The notes beneath the pieces are model-generated. The model saw only the letters and a list, made by a program, of their open reading frames with translations. It ran no database searches and was not told the origin of the DNA. Shown here in pieces: positions 26,342 to 34,248 of a DNA stretch of 64,000 nucleotides. Numbering within the stretch: position 1 is the first letter of the stretch; each line of letters begins with the position of its first letter. This DNA comes from Halalkalicoccus jeotgali B3 (GTDB taxonomy: Archaea > Halobacteriota > Halobacteria > Halobacteriales > Halalkalicoccaceae). The DNA lies in NCBI RefSeq assembly GCF_000196895.1, contig NC_014297.1:558001-622000 (forward strand). Direction: 5' to 3'. The translations under genes were made by a program, and so were the position numbers.

Positions 26342-27835
26342 TCAGCCCTCCGCGACGTATTTCACGATACGAATGTCGTTGTACCCTCTCGTCTCCGCCG
26401 GCCGATGAGTTCGTTCGATCGCGTTCTGCATCTCTGCTTCTTGGGCCCGAGTTCCGTGAGAAAAGACGAACCAGACAGTCTCCGAATCCCTGACTTGATC
26501 TAGCTGCTCCTCTCGGAGTGTGTTCTCGGATGCCGACGTCACCGTCGCCTCGGAGTCGAAGTAGTAGTCGAACGGGTACTCCAAATCGCCCCGACTGAGG
26601 AGGACCAGATCATCCCCGTCAGCACCGCCTGCGACGTACTGGGCGGATTCACGCCACTGTTCGCGTTGATCATCAGCGTACATGGTCGGCAACGGGAACA
26701 GACAGACAGACAACACGAGGACCACTGCCATGACCCGGGCCGATGGACGAGGGAGTCTCGAAATCCCTCTTGCAATAAGTATGAACAGGCCGATCGAAGC
26801 GGGAATCGTATATCGCTGAACGAAGATCGGGGTGATCGCATAGGTGATGACGATCGGAACCGCGATTGGGATCATAACCCATAAGACAAGGAGAAACGCC
26901 GCCCGCGGCTGTGCGGGTCTCTCATCCGCGTGGATGTGGGATGACTCCGCCGATACTTGCCGACCTGGTAGTCGAGAGAACGGAAGTATGGCGACGACAC
27001 CAAGCATGCCGATAAGCGCGAGGAGTCCGAGATACACCGCCGGAGGCCACTGGAGGATCCGGGAAGTGCCGAAGTACGACAGTGGTGTCGTAACGAGGTA
27101 CGGAATCGGGGGGATGGATACCCACACCTCGCCCCGACCGGTAAGCACGCGGACCAGAAGGACCCGCACGTACGGGAGAAGGAGAATGCCGACAGTCCCT
27201 TGGATCGTTACCCAGCGTACGATCGCTTTCCTGTCCGTCTTCCCCTCAAACAGCACCAGATCGCTGAAGATAAACAACGATTGAGACAAGATGACGAACA
27301 AGCCGAACATGTGGGTGTATCCAAGCGCGACCGTGGAGACCACGTAGAGGACGACGTATTCCGTTCTGGCCTCTTCGTTCATCGATTTCAACAGGAAGAG
27401 ATACGACAGCGACGCGAGGAACGCAAGCAGCGTATACATGCGGGCCTCCTGCGCGTACCAGATATGAAACGCCGACACCGAGAGGAGTCCCGCACTGAGG
27501 AGGCCGACATCTCTCGAGTACAGTTCCGAGCCCAGCAGGTAGATCACGACAATGGTGGCGATTCCGAACAAAGCTGACAGTAGCCGGAGGGTCGATTCGC
27601 CGTATCCGAACGTCGCCGTCCAGATGTCGAGCACGAGGTAATACAACGGCGGACTGTTGTCCGTCCAAGGGAGTTCGAGCGCGATCGCGGCAAACGACAT
27701 GGTCTCGACGAAGTGGACCGAATACCCTTCGTCGAGCCAGAGGCTCTCCGCCCCGATTCGAAAGATCCGAAGCAGGGTCCCGATCGCAACGATGATCCCT
27801 ACTAAGAGGACGTCTCTGCTCGGTCGTCTGCTCAT
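26342..27835 (-). CDS. GT39-type membrane glycosyltransferase (ArnT/PMT-like)
   Basis: 497 residues with about 11-12 hydrophobic helices. It is a GT-C fold enzyme that transfers a sugar from a polyprenyl-phosphate carrier to an acceptor on the outer face. The first loop has the catalytic acidic pair in SLWLDEGYSVHF (Asp35, Glu36), and NSPPLYYLVLDIW follows. The soluble C-terminal part (about 400-497) carries WFVFSHGTRAQ. It begins 1 base after the stop of the epimerase gene, so the two are one operon. Context suggests that the epimerase, UbiA enzyme and flippase-like protein make and deliver its lipid-linked sugar. Acceptor unknown. Confidence 0.88.
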   Translation of the reverse strand: MSRRPSRDVLLVGIIVAIGTLLRIFRIGAESLWLDEGYSVHFVETMSFAAIALELPWTDNSPPLYYLVLDIWTATFGYGESTLRLLSALFGIATIVVIYLLGSELYSRDVGLLSAGLLSVSAFHIWYAQEARMYTLLAFLASLSYLFLLKSMNEEARTEYVVLYVVSTVALGYTHMFGLFVILSQSLFIFSDLVLFEGKTDRKAIVRWVTIQGTVGILLLPYVRVLLVRVLTGRGEVWVSIPPIPYLVTTPLSYFGTSRILQWPPAVYLGLLALIGMLGVVAILPFSRLPGRQVSAESSHIHADERPAQPRAAFLLVLWVMIPIAVPIVITYAITPIFVQRYTIPASIGLFILIARGISRLPRPSARVMAVVLVLSVCLFPLPTMYADDQREQWRESAQYVAGGADGDDLVLLSRGDLEYPFDYYFDSEATVTSASENTLREEQLDQVRDSETVWFVFSHGTRAQEAEMQNAIERTHRPAETRGYNDIRIVKYVAEG

Positions 27836-27836
27836 C

Positions 27837-28937
27837 TCAGAATTTCTTGAAGAGCTCCTTGACGACAGTCAACGCCCCTTGGTCCCAGGCGACCCGATGG
27901 TCCTTCCCAGCCTGTGCACCCTTCGCCTCGTAGTTGTTCAGATACCACCGATAGGTATCGACCAAGGCCTCCTGATTGGAGTACTCGGGTTCCCAGCCGA
28001 GTCCACGGAGTTTCTCGACCGAGACATACGAGTCCTCGTGGGCCGTCTCGTAGACCCAGGGATACAGCGGCGAGAGATCGAACGCGTTCAACGCCCGCAA
28101 TGCGAGGACGGTCAGCGTCGCGGGCGTTCCGACGACCCGCTTTCCGGTCCCCGCCTCGTCGATCGGGGCCTGGAAGTCCTCCTTCATCGTCCCGTACTCT
28201 TCGGCGCCCACATTGAACGTGTCGTTCACGTCGTCCTCGTCCAGCAGAAACATCAATTCGATCGCCCGGACGAGGTCATCGACGTGCATCAGTTGGTACT
28301 GGTTGTTCCCCCATCCCACCAACGGGACGTTAGCCCCGTCCTCGATCCAGTCGAACAGGACCTGGAACACGCCGAGTCGCTGGGGACCGATAAACGTCTT
28401 GGGACGCAGGATCGGGACACACATCCCCATTCGTCTGAAGTCCTCACAGATCCGCTCGGCCTCGACCTTCGCGTTGCCGTACGCACCGACCCCGTCCAAC
28501 GGCGACTCTTCGGTAATCGGATGGGAGTCATGTGTACCGTAGACAGCTGTCGAGGAGATGTAGACTACGCGTTCGACGTCCGCTTCCTTTGCTGCCCATA
28601 GGACGGATCTAGTTCCTTCAATGGTCACCTCTCGAATCTCATCGTCGTCCCACAATGGGAGCGCCGCCGCGGTGTGGACGAGTACATCCGCATCGGCGTC
28701 CTGAATCGCCTCCTGAAGGGCGTTCTCATTACGGACGTCACCCTCGATGAATCCGATCTCTGCCGTGTCATCGTCCTTGTTGAACGGTTTGAGGTCATAG
28801 GCCGTCACGTCCCATCCCCGGTCGGCGAAGTACTGACACGTGTGCAGGCCGAGAAACCCCGTTCCTCCAGTGATCAGGACCGAATCGTACTGTGATTCCG
28901 CAGCATCGATGTTATCTATCTCGCTCACTCCCATCAT
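27837..28937 (-). CDS. NAD-dependent sugar epimerase/dehydratase (extended SDR)
   Basis: 366 residues. The NAD-binding fold starts with VLITGGTGFLGLHTCQYFAD (GxxGxxG, residues about 21-27). The active site has VYISSTAVYG and YGNAKVEAE, the SDR Tyr-x3-Lys. A C-terminal substrate domain includes FNVGAEEYGTMKED. The fold covers nucleotide-sugar 4-epimerases, dehydratases and 3-beta-HSD-like enzymes, so the exact substrate is uncertain. It is operonic with the GT39 gene and divergent from the UbiA gene, whose ATG is only 49 bases away. A shared promoter region suggests coordinated expression. A role in making the sugar used by the GT39 enzyme is likely. Confidence 0.88.
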   Translation of the reverse strand: MMGVSEIDNIDAAESQYDSVLITGGTGFLGLHTCQYFADRGWDVTAYDLKPFNKDDDTAEIGFIEGDVRNENALQEAIQDADADVLVHTAAALPLWDDDEIREVTIEGTRSVLWAAKEADVERVVYISSTAVYGTHDSHPITEESPLDGVGAYGNAKVEAERICEDFRRMGMCVPILRPKTFIGPQRLGVFQVLFDWIEDGANVPLVGWGNNQYQLMHVDDLVRAIELMFLLDEDDVNDTFNVGAEEYGTMKEDFQAPIDEAGTGKRVVGTPATLTVLALRALNAFDLSPLYPWVYETAHEDSYVSVEKLRGLGWEPEYSNQEALVDTYRWYLNNYEAKGAQAGKDHRVAWDQGALTVVKELFKKF

Positions 28938-28986
28938 TCAGACAAATCCGCACTTTCATATCTCTGTTTCGCTTCATTGCTGGGTA

Positions 28987-29907
28987 ATGGCGAGTTCACT
29001 TCGGACGTCTCCCGCCGTTTCAACCGCAACAGGGTTGATTCGTGAAGCTCGCCCGTTGCAGTGGTACAAACAGGGTGTAATGCTCTTAGGGATCGTTTTC
29101 TCGAAAAACCTTTTCGACCTTGAGGCATGGGCTAGCCTCCTCGTCGGGGTCGTTGCCTTTACCGCCGTCGCCGGTACGATGTACGTCTTCAACGATATCA
29201 ATGACCTCGAGGAGGACCGAAACCACCCTGAAAAACGACATCGGCCTATCGCAAGTGGACAGGTCTCCGTCCCCGTCGCCGCCGGGTTCGCCGTGCTCCT
29301 CGCCGTCGGCGGCTTGGGCGCCGCCTACAGTGTTGGCCCCGTTTTTCTCGCGGTGTTAGCCGTCTATGTCGCCCAAAACGTGCTCTACTCCCTCTACTTC
29401 AAGCAAGTAGTCTACGTCGACGTTATCCTCGTCGCCCTCGGGTTCGTCCTTCGAGCGATCGCTGGCGTCATCGCTATTGACGTCTTCTTGAGCCCGTGGT
29501 TGATCGTGAGCACCTCCCTGCTCGCGTTGGTCTTGGCCCTCGGAAAACGCCGTCACGAACTCGAATCCACGACCGAGCCCCAGGAGACCCGTTCGGTGCT
29601 CACCGAGTACGCAAAGAGCGACGTCGATCAGCTGCTCGTCATGACGATGGCGTCACTGCTGATGGCCTACTCGCTATATACATTCTCCCGGACCGATCCG
29701 GTGATGATGGTCACGCTTCCGTTCGCCTTCTTTGGGGTTTTTCGCTACCATCACCTCGTCTATACCACCGACATCGCGAGCCAGCCGCAGTACCTCTTTA
29801 CCGATCGGCCATCAGTCGTGAACCTCATCCTCTGGGCGTGTGTTTCGGTACTTATGCTCTACAACGTTCCCGAGCGAGTACTTGCAGCACTGGGGGTCGT
29901 CGGATGA
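28987..29907 (+). CDS. UbiA-family prenyltransferase, decaprenyl-phosphate phosphoribosyltransferase-like
   Basis: 306 residues from the ATG at 28987; a longer frame reaches back across the divergent promoter and is not used. Eight or nine membrane helices. The first Asp-rich motif is NDINDLEEDRNHPEKRHRPI (residues 69-88). NDxxDxxxDRxHPxKxxRPIA is the signature of the subfamily that includes mycobacterial DPPR synthase (Rv3806c), which joins phosphoribose to decaprenyl phosphate. The second motif region contains YVDVILVALGFVLRAIAG. It overlaps the PHP gene by 4 bases. The specific substrate (PRPP with dolichyl or polyprenyl phosphate) is an inference from the motif and neighbours. Confidence 0.88.
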   Translation: MASSLRTSPAVSTATGLIREARPLQWYKQGVMLLGIVFSKNLFDLEAWASLLVGVVAFTAVAGTMYVFNDINDLEEDRNHPEKRHRPIASGQVSVPVAAGFAVLLAVGGLGAAYSVGPVFLAVLAVYVAQNVLYSLYFKQVVYVDVILVALGFVLRAIAGVIAIDVFLSPWLIVSTSLLALVLALGKRRHELESTTEPQETRSVLTEYAKSDVDQLLVMTMASLLMAYSLYTFSRTDPVMMVTLPFAFFGVFRYHHLVYTTDIASQPQYLFTDRPSVVNLILWACVSVLMLYNVPERVLAALGVVG

Positions 29908-30542
29908 GGGAATATGATCTCCAAGTCCACACCGACGCCTCGCCCTGTTCACGGGCCGCGCCACGAGACGTCGTCGAGGCGGCCTGCAAGGCAGGCCTCG
30001 ACGGGATCGCGATCACGAACCACGATACGCTCGAGGGATATGCAGCGGTCGACGACCTCGCACCGGCGGAACTAACGGTGATTCCCGGGGTCGAGGTGAC
30101 GACGACTCAGGGCCATCTCCTCGCGCTCGACGTTCGGGAAGTACCCGCACGTGGGGACCCCCTCACCGTAATCGACCGAGTGCACGATCAAGGTGGTCTT
30201 GCGGTCCTCTCCCATCCGTTCGATCGGCTCCGGGAGTACTACACCGACGACCTCGAAGAGATCGTGACCCACGTTGACGGCGTGGAGGTCTGCAACTCGC
30301 GGTGTATCGTCCCCCACTACAACCGTCGCGCGCAGACGTTCGCGGTTACACATGACCTGGCCATGACCGGCGGGAGCGATGCGCACTTTCCTATGGAGAT
30401 CGGCCGAGTCAGGACGATCTGTGACCGTCCGGTCCTCGAGGCGATCCGCGCGAACGGGACCGATACGGCGGGCCGTGGCGGCTACCTCTCAGGCCACGTC
30501 GCGACCAAGCTCAACGACCTTCTCGCCTTCATGCACATATGA
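29904..30542 (+). CDS. PHP-domain phosphoesterase
   Basis: 212 residues from the ATG at 29904, which overlaps the UbiA stop. Metal-binding motifs of the PHP fold appear in order: VHTDAS (HxD, residues 9-11), GIAITNHDT, a Glu in VIPGVEVTT, VLSHPFD and GGSDAHFP. PHP enzymes hydrolyse phosphate esters using a di- or tri-metal centre. In this operon, wedged with 4-base overlaps between a UbiA enzyme and a flippase-like protein, a natural job is removing the 5-phosphate from a lipid-linked phosphopentose; that is inference. Length is typical of short PHP proteins. Confidence 0.88.
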   Translation: MREYDLQVHTDASPCSRAAPRDVVEAACKAGLDGIAITNHDTLEGYAAVDDLAPAELTVIPGVEVTTTQGHLLALDVREVPARGDPLTVIDRVHDQGGLAVLSHPFDRLREYYTDDLEEIVTHVDGVEVCNSRCIVPHYNRRAQTFAVTHDLAMTGGSDAHFPMEIGRVRTICDRPVLEAIRANGTDTAGRGGYLSGHVATKLNDLLAFMHI

Positions 30543-31522
30543 ATGGGACCCTCTCCGCCGCCGGACGCGCCGTTCGCCGACACGGACTCTGGCTCACGGC
30601 CCTCCTGACGGTCGGGGTCTTCTTCGCGCTGTTCCTGTTCGGCGACGCGGCCGAGGTCAGTCGGGCGATTATCGCCATCGAGCCGTGGCGGATCGGCGCA
30701 GTGATAGTGCTCGCCACGGTGAGCTACGGGATCCGATTCGCGAAATGGGAGTACTTCCTCCGGGAACTGGCCATCACGATTCCGCTCAAGACCAGTCTAT
30801 TGGCCTTTTTCAGCGGTCTGATGATGGTTGTTACCCCCGGCAAAGCGGGGGAGGTCTGGAAAGCATGGTTCCTCCGGGACCTCCGGGGCGTTCCAGTGAG
30901 TCGGACTGCCTCAGTCGTCGGGGCCGAACGCGTCACCGACCTGCTCGCGCTCTCGGCGTTCGCGCTCCTTGGCCTAGTGGTCTACGAGCAATCCTCGACG
31001 GTACTGATCGGCGTGCTGGCGGTCTTTCTCGTCGGCATCGGCCTGCTCCAGTGGCGAACGTTCTGTCTCGGGCTTTTAAGCCGGCTCGAACCCCTCCCGA
31101 TCATCGGACCGTACGCGAACGAGCTCGAAGAGTTCTACGAGAGTGCCTACGCGCTGTTCCAGTTCCGTCCGCTGGCCGTCTCGCTTCTCATTAGCCTGCT
31201 CGCCTGGGGACTCGAGGGCGCGGCTCTCTGGATCGTACTCGATGGGTTCAGCACACAGGCAGCCCTGCCGGTAGCGCTGTTCGTGTTCGGTCTCGGTTCG
31301 GTCATCGGCGCGGCGAGCCTCCTCCCCGGTGGGTTGGCTGCCACCGAGGCCAGCATGGTTGGGATGCTCGTCGTCCTCGGCTACACCCAGTCCGTCGCCG
31401 TCAGCTCGACGCTCCTCATCCGTGTCGGGACACTCTGGTATGGTGCAGTACTTGGCACCGCCGTCTTCGTCACCTACCGCTTCGTCCGCGATCGGGATCA
31501 GTCTGCGCACCCGAGCCGATGA
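30539..31522 (+). CDS. Flippase-like membrane protein (UPF0104 / LPG synthase transmembrane family)
   Basis: 327 residues with about eight helices. It carries the family blocks RFAKWEYFLRELAI, MMVVTPGKAGEVWKAWFLRD, ERVTDLLALSAFA and the Gly-rich GSVIGAASLLPGGLAATEAS near the C-terminus. Relatives include the membrane part of lysyl-phosphatidylglycerol synthase, which flips lipids, and many archaeal proteins tied to surface glycans. It overlaps the PHP gene by 4 bases and is the last gene of the UbiA operon. A lipid-linked-sugar flippase is the best guess from context. Confidence 0.87.
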   Translation: MNGTLSAAGRAVRRHGLWLTALLTVGVFFALFLFGDAAEVSRAIIAIEPWRIGAVIVLATVSYGIRFAKWEYFLRELAITIPLKTSLLAFFSGLMMVVTPGKAGEVWKAWFLRDLRGVPVSRTASVVGAERVTDLLALSAFALLGLVVYEQSSTVLIGVLAVFLVGIGLLQWRTFCLGLLSRLEPLPIIGPYANELEEFYESAYALFQFRPLAVSLLISLLAWGLEGAALWIVLDGFSTQAALPVALFVFGLGSVIGAASLLPGGLAATEASMVGMLVVLGYTQSVAVSSTLLIRVGTLWYGAVLGTAVFVTYRFVRDRDQSAHPSR

Positions 31523-31720
31523 ACACGCCCCTTCAGAGCAGAGTGCATCCAACGGGACGACACGAGCCTACGTCGACCCGCTGAACCTGCTCCAGACGCA
31601 CCTGCTGCTCGGAAGACCAATATGAAGGTGAGGAGACGAAAGCACTATTAGACGAACCCCCAATAGCGGCTGTATGACAGTTTGGGGGAGGGTCCAGCTG
31701 ACGGGGTGGGTGGGGAACCC

Positions 31721-33175
31721 GTGAGTGACCGTTCAGACTCGGCCGGTAGGCGTGTGCGATCGCTTCTCTCGCGAAACCACCTTCGGATCGCGTTCGTCGT
31801 CCTCGTGCTCCTCTCGAGCGTAGTTCTTGCTAACGGAGCAACAGGCGATCACTTGACGACGGCCAGCGAGGAGGACGTCCCACGCGCGCCGGCCACCGAT
31901 GGCCACACGGTGATCACCGAATCCGGCAAAACCGGAACGATCACCGCCTACGCCCCTGACGGAAGCGTGATCTACTACGATAACTCCCGGACGAAGTACT
32001 ACGACGTCGATCCGGTCGAGGGCGACCCGATGACCATCGAGTACACCGCGACCGATACGATCAACTCCCAGGGAGTGACCTGTAGCGATCCCCCGTGTTC
32101 ACTGAACGTTATCGAGCGTGTCGACCTCGAGACCGGCGAGAAGGAGGTCATCTACGAGCGCTACGACGCGAGCGACTACTCCTCCGAATGGCACGACGCC
32201 GACCGGATCGACGAGAACCGCATTCTCGTTGGTGACATGGTCGAGGACCGGATGTTCATCGTCAACACCGAAACGGAGATCGTCGAGTGGTCGTGGGACG
32301 TCCAGTCCGCCTATCCCATCGAGGGCGGCGGTCCGTTCCCACGTGACTGGGCACATCTCAACGACGTCGAGTACATCGAGAGCGAGGGTGATCCGATGAA
32401 CGGCACCATGATGGCGAGCTTGCGCAATCAAGACCAGGTCGTGTTCGTCGATCCCGAGGAAGGCCTCCAAGAGAACTGGACGCTCGGATCGGAGAACAAC
32501 CATGACATCATGTTCGAGCAGCACAACCCCGATTACATTCCCGAGGAGAACGGTGGCCCGGCGATCACCGTTGCCGACTCCGAGAACGCCCGCGTCCAGG
32601 AGTTCCAACGAGAGGACGGTGAGTGGACGCGAAGTTGGGAGTGGTCCGATGATCGGATGCAGTGGCCCCGTGACGTCGATCGGCTCCCCGACGGGAACAC
32701 GCTCATTACCGACACCCACGGCCACCGCGTTATGGAAGTGAATCCCGCCGGCGAGATCGTCTGGGCGGTCGAATCGTCGCGGCCATACGAGGCCGAGCGA
32801 CTAGAGACCGGTGCGGAAAGCACGAACGGGCAGAGCGCACGGGAACTCGGCCTCGAATCACGAACACCGGGCGATTTCAACGAGGATGATAGCGGGGCGA
32901 GCGCCGATAGCGCTGCGAGTGGCTTCGATCCGATCGGGACGCTCGCCGGTCTGTTCGGCGAACTCGCCGCAACCGTTATCTCGTACTTCTCGTTCCGACT
33001 CTACAACGCTCTTATCTTCATCACCCCGATCTGGATGGGCAACCCCGAGTTCGGCGCGGCTGGCGTCCTGATCTTGACACTTCTCGTCTGGGGGGTGCTT
33101 GAATTTGGGTGGCGTCTCTACGACTCACGACTCACGGTTCGCAATCCCATACAGTGGGGCGGTTCCGGGAAGTAA
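31721..33175 (+). CDS. Arylsulfotransferase-like beta-propeller membrane protein
   Basis: 484 residues from a GTG at 31721 that follows a purine-rich GGTGGGG; the longer TTG frame from 31682 has no support. An N-terminal membrane helix (about 22-42) is followed by an extracellular beta-propeller with ASST-like repeats: EWHDADRIDENRILVGDMV, WAHLNDVEYIE, NNHDIMFEQHNPDYI and WPRDVDRLPDGNTLITDTHG. Two more helices lie near residues 400-460. ASST enzymes move sulfate between aryl and other acceptors without PAPS, using a histidine; the several conserved histidines here are candidates. It sits 198 bases after the flippase-like gene and may sulfate the same surface glycan. Confidence 0.82.
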   Translation: MSDRSDSAGRRVRSLLSRNHLRIAFVVLVLLSSVVLANGATGDHLTTASEEDVPRAPATDGHTVITESGKTGTITAYAPDGSVIYYDNSRTKYYDVDPVEGDPMTIEYTATDTINSQGVTCSDPPCSLNVIERVDLETGEKEVIYERYDASDYSSEWHDADRIDENRILVGDMVEDRMFIVNTETEIVEWSWDVQSAYPIEGGGPFPRDWAHLNDVEYIESEGDPMNGTMMASLRNQDQVVFVDPEEGLQENWTLGSENNHDIMFEQHNPDYIPEENGGPAITVADSENARVQEFQREDGEWTRSWEWSDDRMQWPRDVDRLPDGNTLITDTHGHRVMEVNPAGEIVWAVESSRPYEAERLETGAESTNGQSARELGLESRTPGDFNEDDSGASADSAASGFDPIGTLAGLFGELAATVISYFSFRLYNALIFITPIWMGNPEFGAAGVLILTLLVWGVLEFGWRLYDSRLTVRNPIQWGGSGK

Positions 33176-33189
33176 CAAGCTGAGCGTAC

Positions 33190-34176
33190 TCAGCTCCCGT
33201 TGAGCACGTCGAAGTACTGATCGCCATTATCACACACCATCGTCAACACGACAGCCTCCGGATCCGTGCTGTACTCATCGGCGACTTCCAGCGCGGCGGC
33301 GGAACTCGGTCCGATGAGCAGCCCGTCTCGCGCCTCAGCTCGTGCGCGCTCGAAGGCCGCCTCGTCGGCCACCGCCCGTACGTCGTCGATATACTCGAAC
33401 CACATCGTCGGAAGCCGTTCGGATTTCCCGAGCCCCTCGACGGCGACGTCGTACTCGACGGGCTCCTCGCCGTGAAAGGCCGTCCAGATGTTCGATTTCT
33501 CACCGTCGACGCCGATGACCCGCACCTCGGGGTACTCTTCCTTTACGCGACGAGCGATCCCCGAGACGGTCCCACCCGTCCCCATCGGCGAGACGATGTG
33601 AGTCACCTCTCCACCGAGCTGCTCGAGGACTTCCTCGCCGGTCCACTCGTAGTGGACCTGAGGGTTCAACTCGTTTTCGTATTGGTTGAGGAAGGTGCCA
33701 CCCGTCTTCTCGGCGATCCGTTTGGCCTCCCGATGGTAGTAGTCCTCGTGACCGGACGCGACGTCCGGACACGGCCTCGTACTCGCACCATAGGCCTCCA
33801 TATATCCCGACTTCTGCCCGCTCGTCCCCTCCGGGAAGGTGATCTCACACTCCAGTCCCAGTCGCGCACACACGAGCGCGACGGCCCCACCCGTGTTACC
33901 CGAACTCGCCTCGACTACCGGCCCCTCGCCGTCGATATCGCCGTTCGCCCGCATTGACGAGATCATCCCTAGCGCGACGCGGTCTTTCATCGATCCAGTC
34001 GGGTTCTCGTACTCCAGTTTGCAGTAGATCCGTCCGGGCCCGTCCCCGCCGTACTCGACGATCGGTGTCCCCCCTGTCCTCCCCAGTATCGGGTCCTCAC
34101 ACTCCGGGTACGGCGCGATCGTCGGAGCGTCCCTGATCCGGCTGCGATCGGTGGAACCGGCTACCGGTTGCTCCAT
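33190..34176 (-). CDS. Cysteine synthase-like PLP enzyme
   Basis: 328 residues, fold type II PLP family. The PLP lysine is Lys64 in NPTGSMKDRVAL. ASSGNTGGAVAL binds the substrate carboxylate, and SPMGTGGTVSGIARR binds the cofactor phosphate. The C-terminal GPSSAAALEVADEY is typical. The usual reaction is O-acetylserine (or O-phosphoserine) with sulfide giving cysteine, but cystathionine synthases and relatives share these motifs. An N-terminal extension of about 25 residues precedes the core. It converges on the ASST-like gene, 14 bases away, and is near the sulfur locus at 39-45 kb. Confidence 0.88.
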   Translation of the reverse strand: MEQPVAGSTDRSRIRDAPTIAPYPECEDPILGRTGGTPIVEYGGDGPGRIYCKLEYENPTGSMKDRVALGMISSMRANGDIDGEGPVVEASSGNTGGAVALVCARLGLECEITFPEGTSGQKSGYMEAYGASTRPCPDVASGHEDYYHREAKRIAEKTGGTFLNQYENELNPQVHYEWTGEEVLEQLGGEVTHIVSPMGTGGTVSGIARRVKEEYPEVRVIGVDGEKSNIWTAFHGEEPVEYDVAVEGLGKSERLPTMWFEYIDDVRAVADEAAFERARAEARDGLLIGPSSAAALEVADEYSTDPEAVVLTMVCDNGDQYFDVLNGS

Positions 34177-34248
34177 TGAGGAGGGTATTTACGACGACAT
34201 TCATCAACCTTCCTGCTATTATAGGGTCGTCTACAGGACCGGGTGAGA

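Noticed and set aside
28840-28986. N-terminal extension of the UbiA gene
   Set aside because: It would cross the divergent promoter and overlap the epimerase gene; the ATG at 28987 gives a normal UbiA N-terminus.
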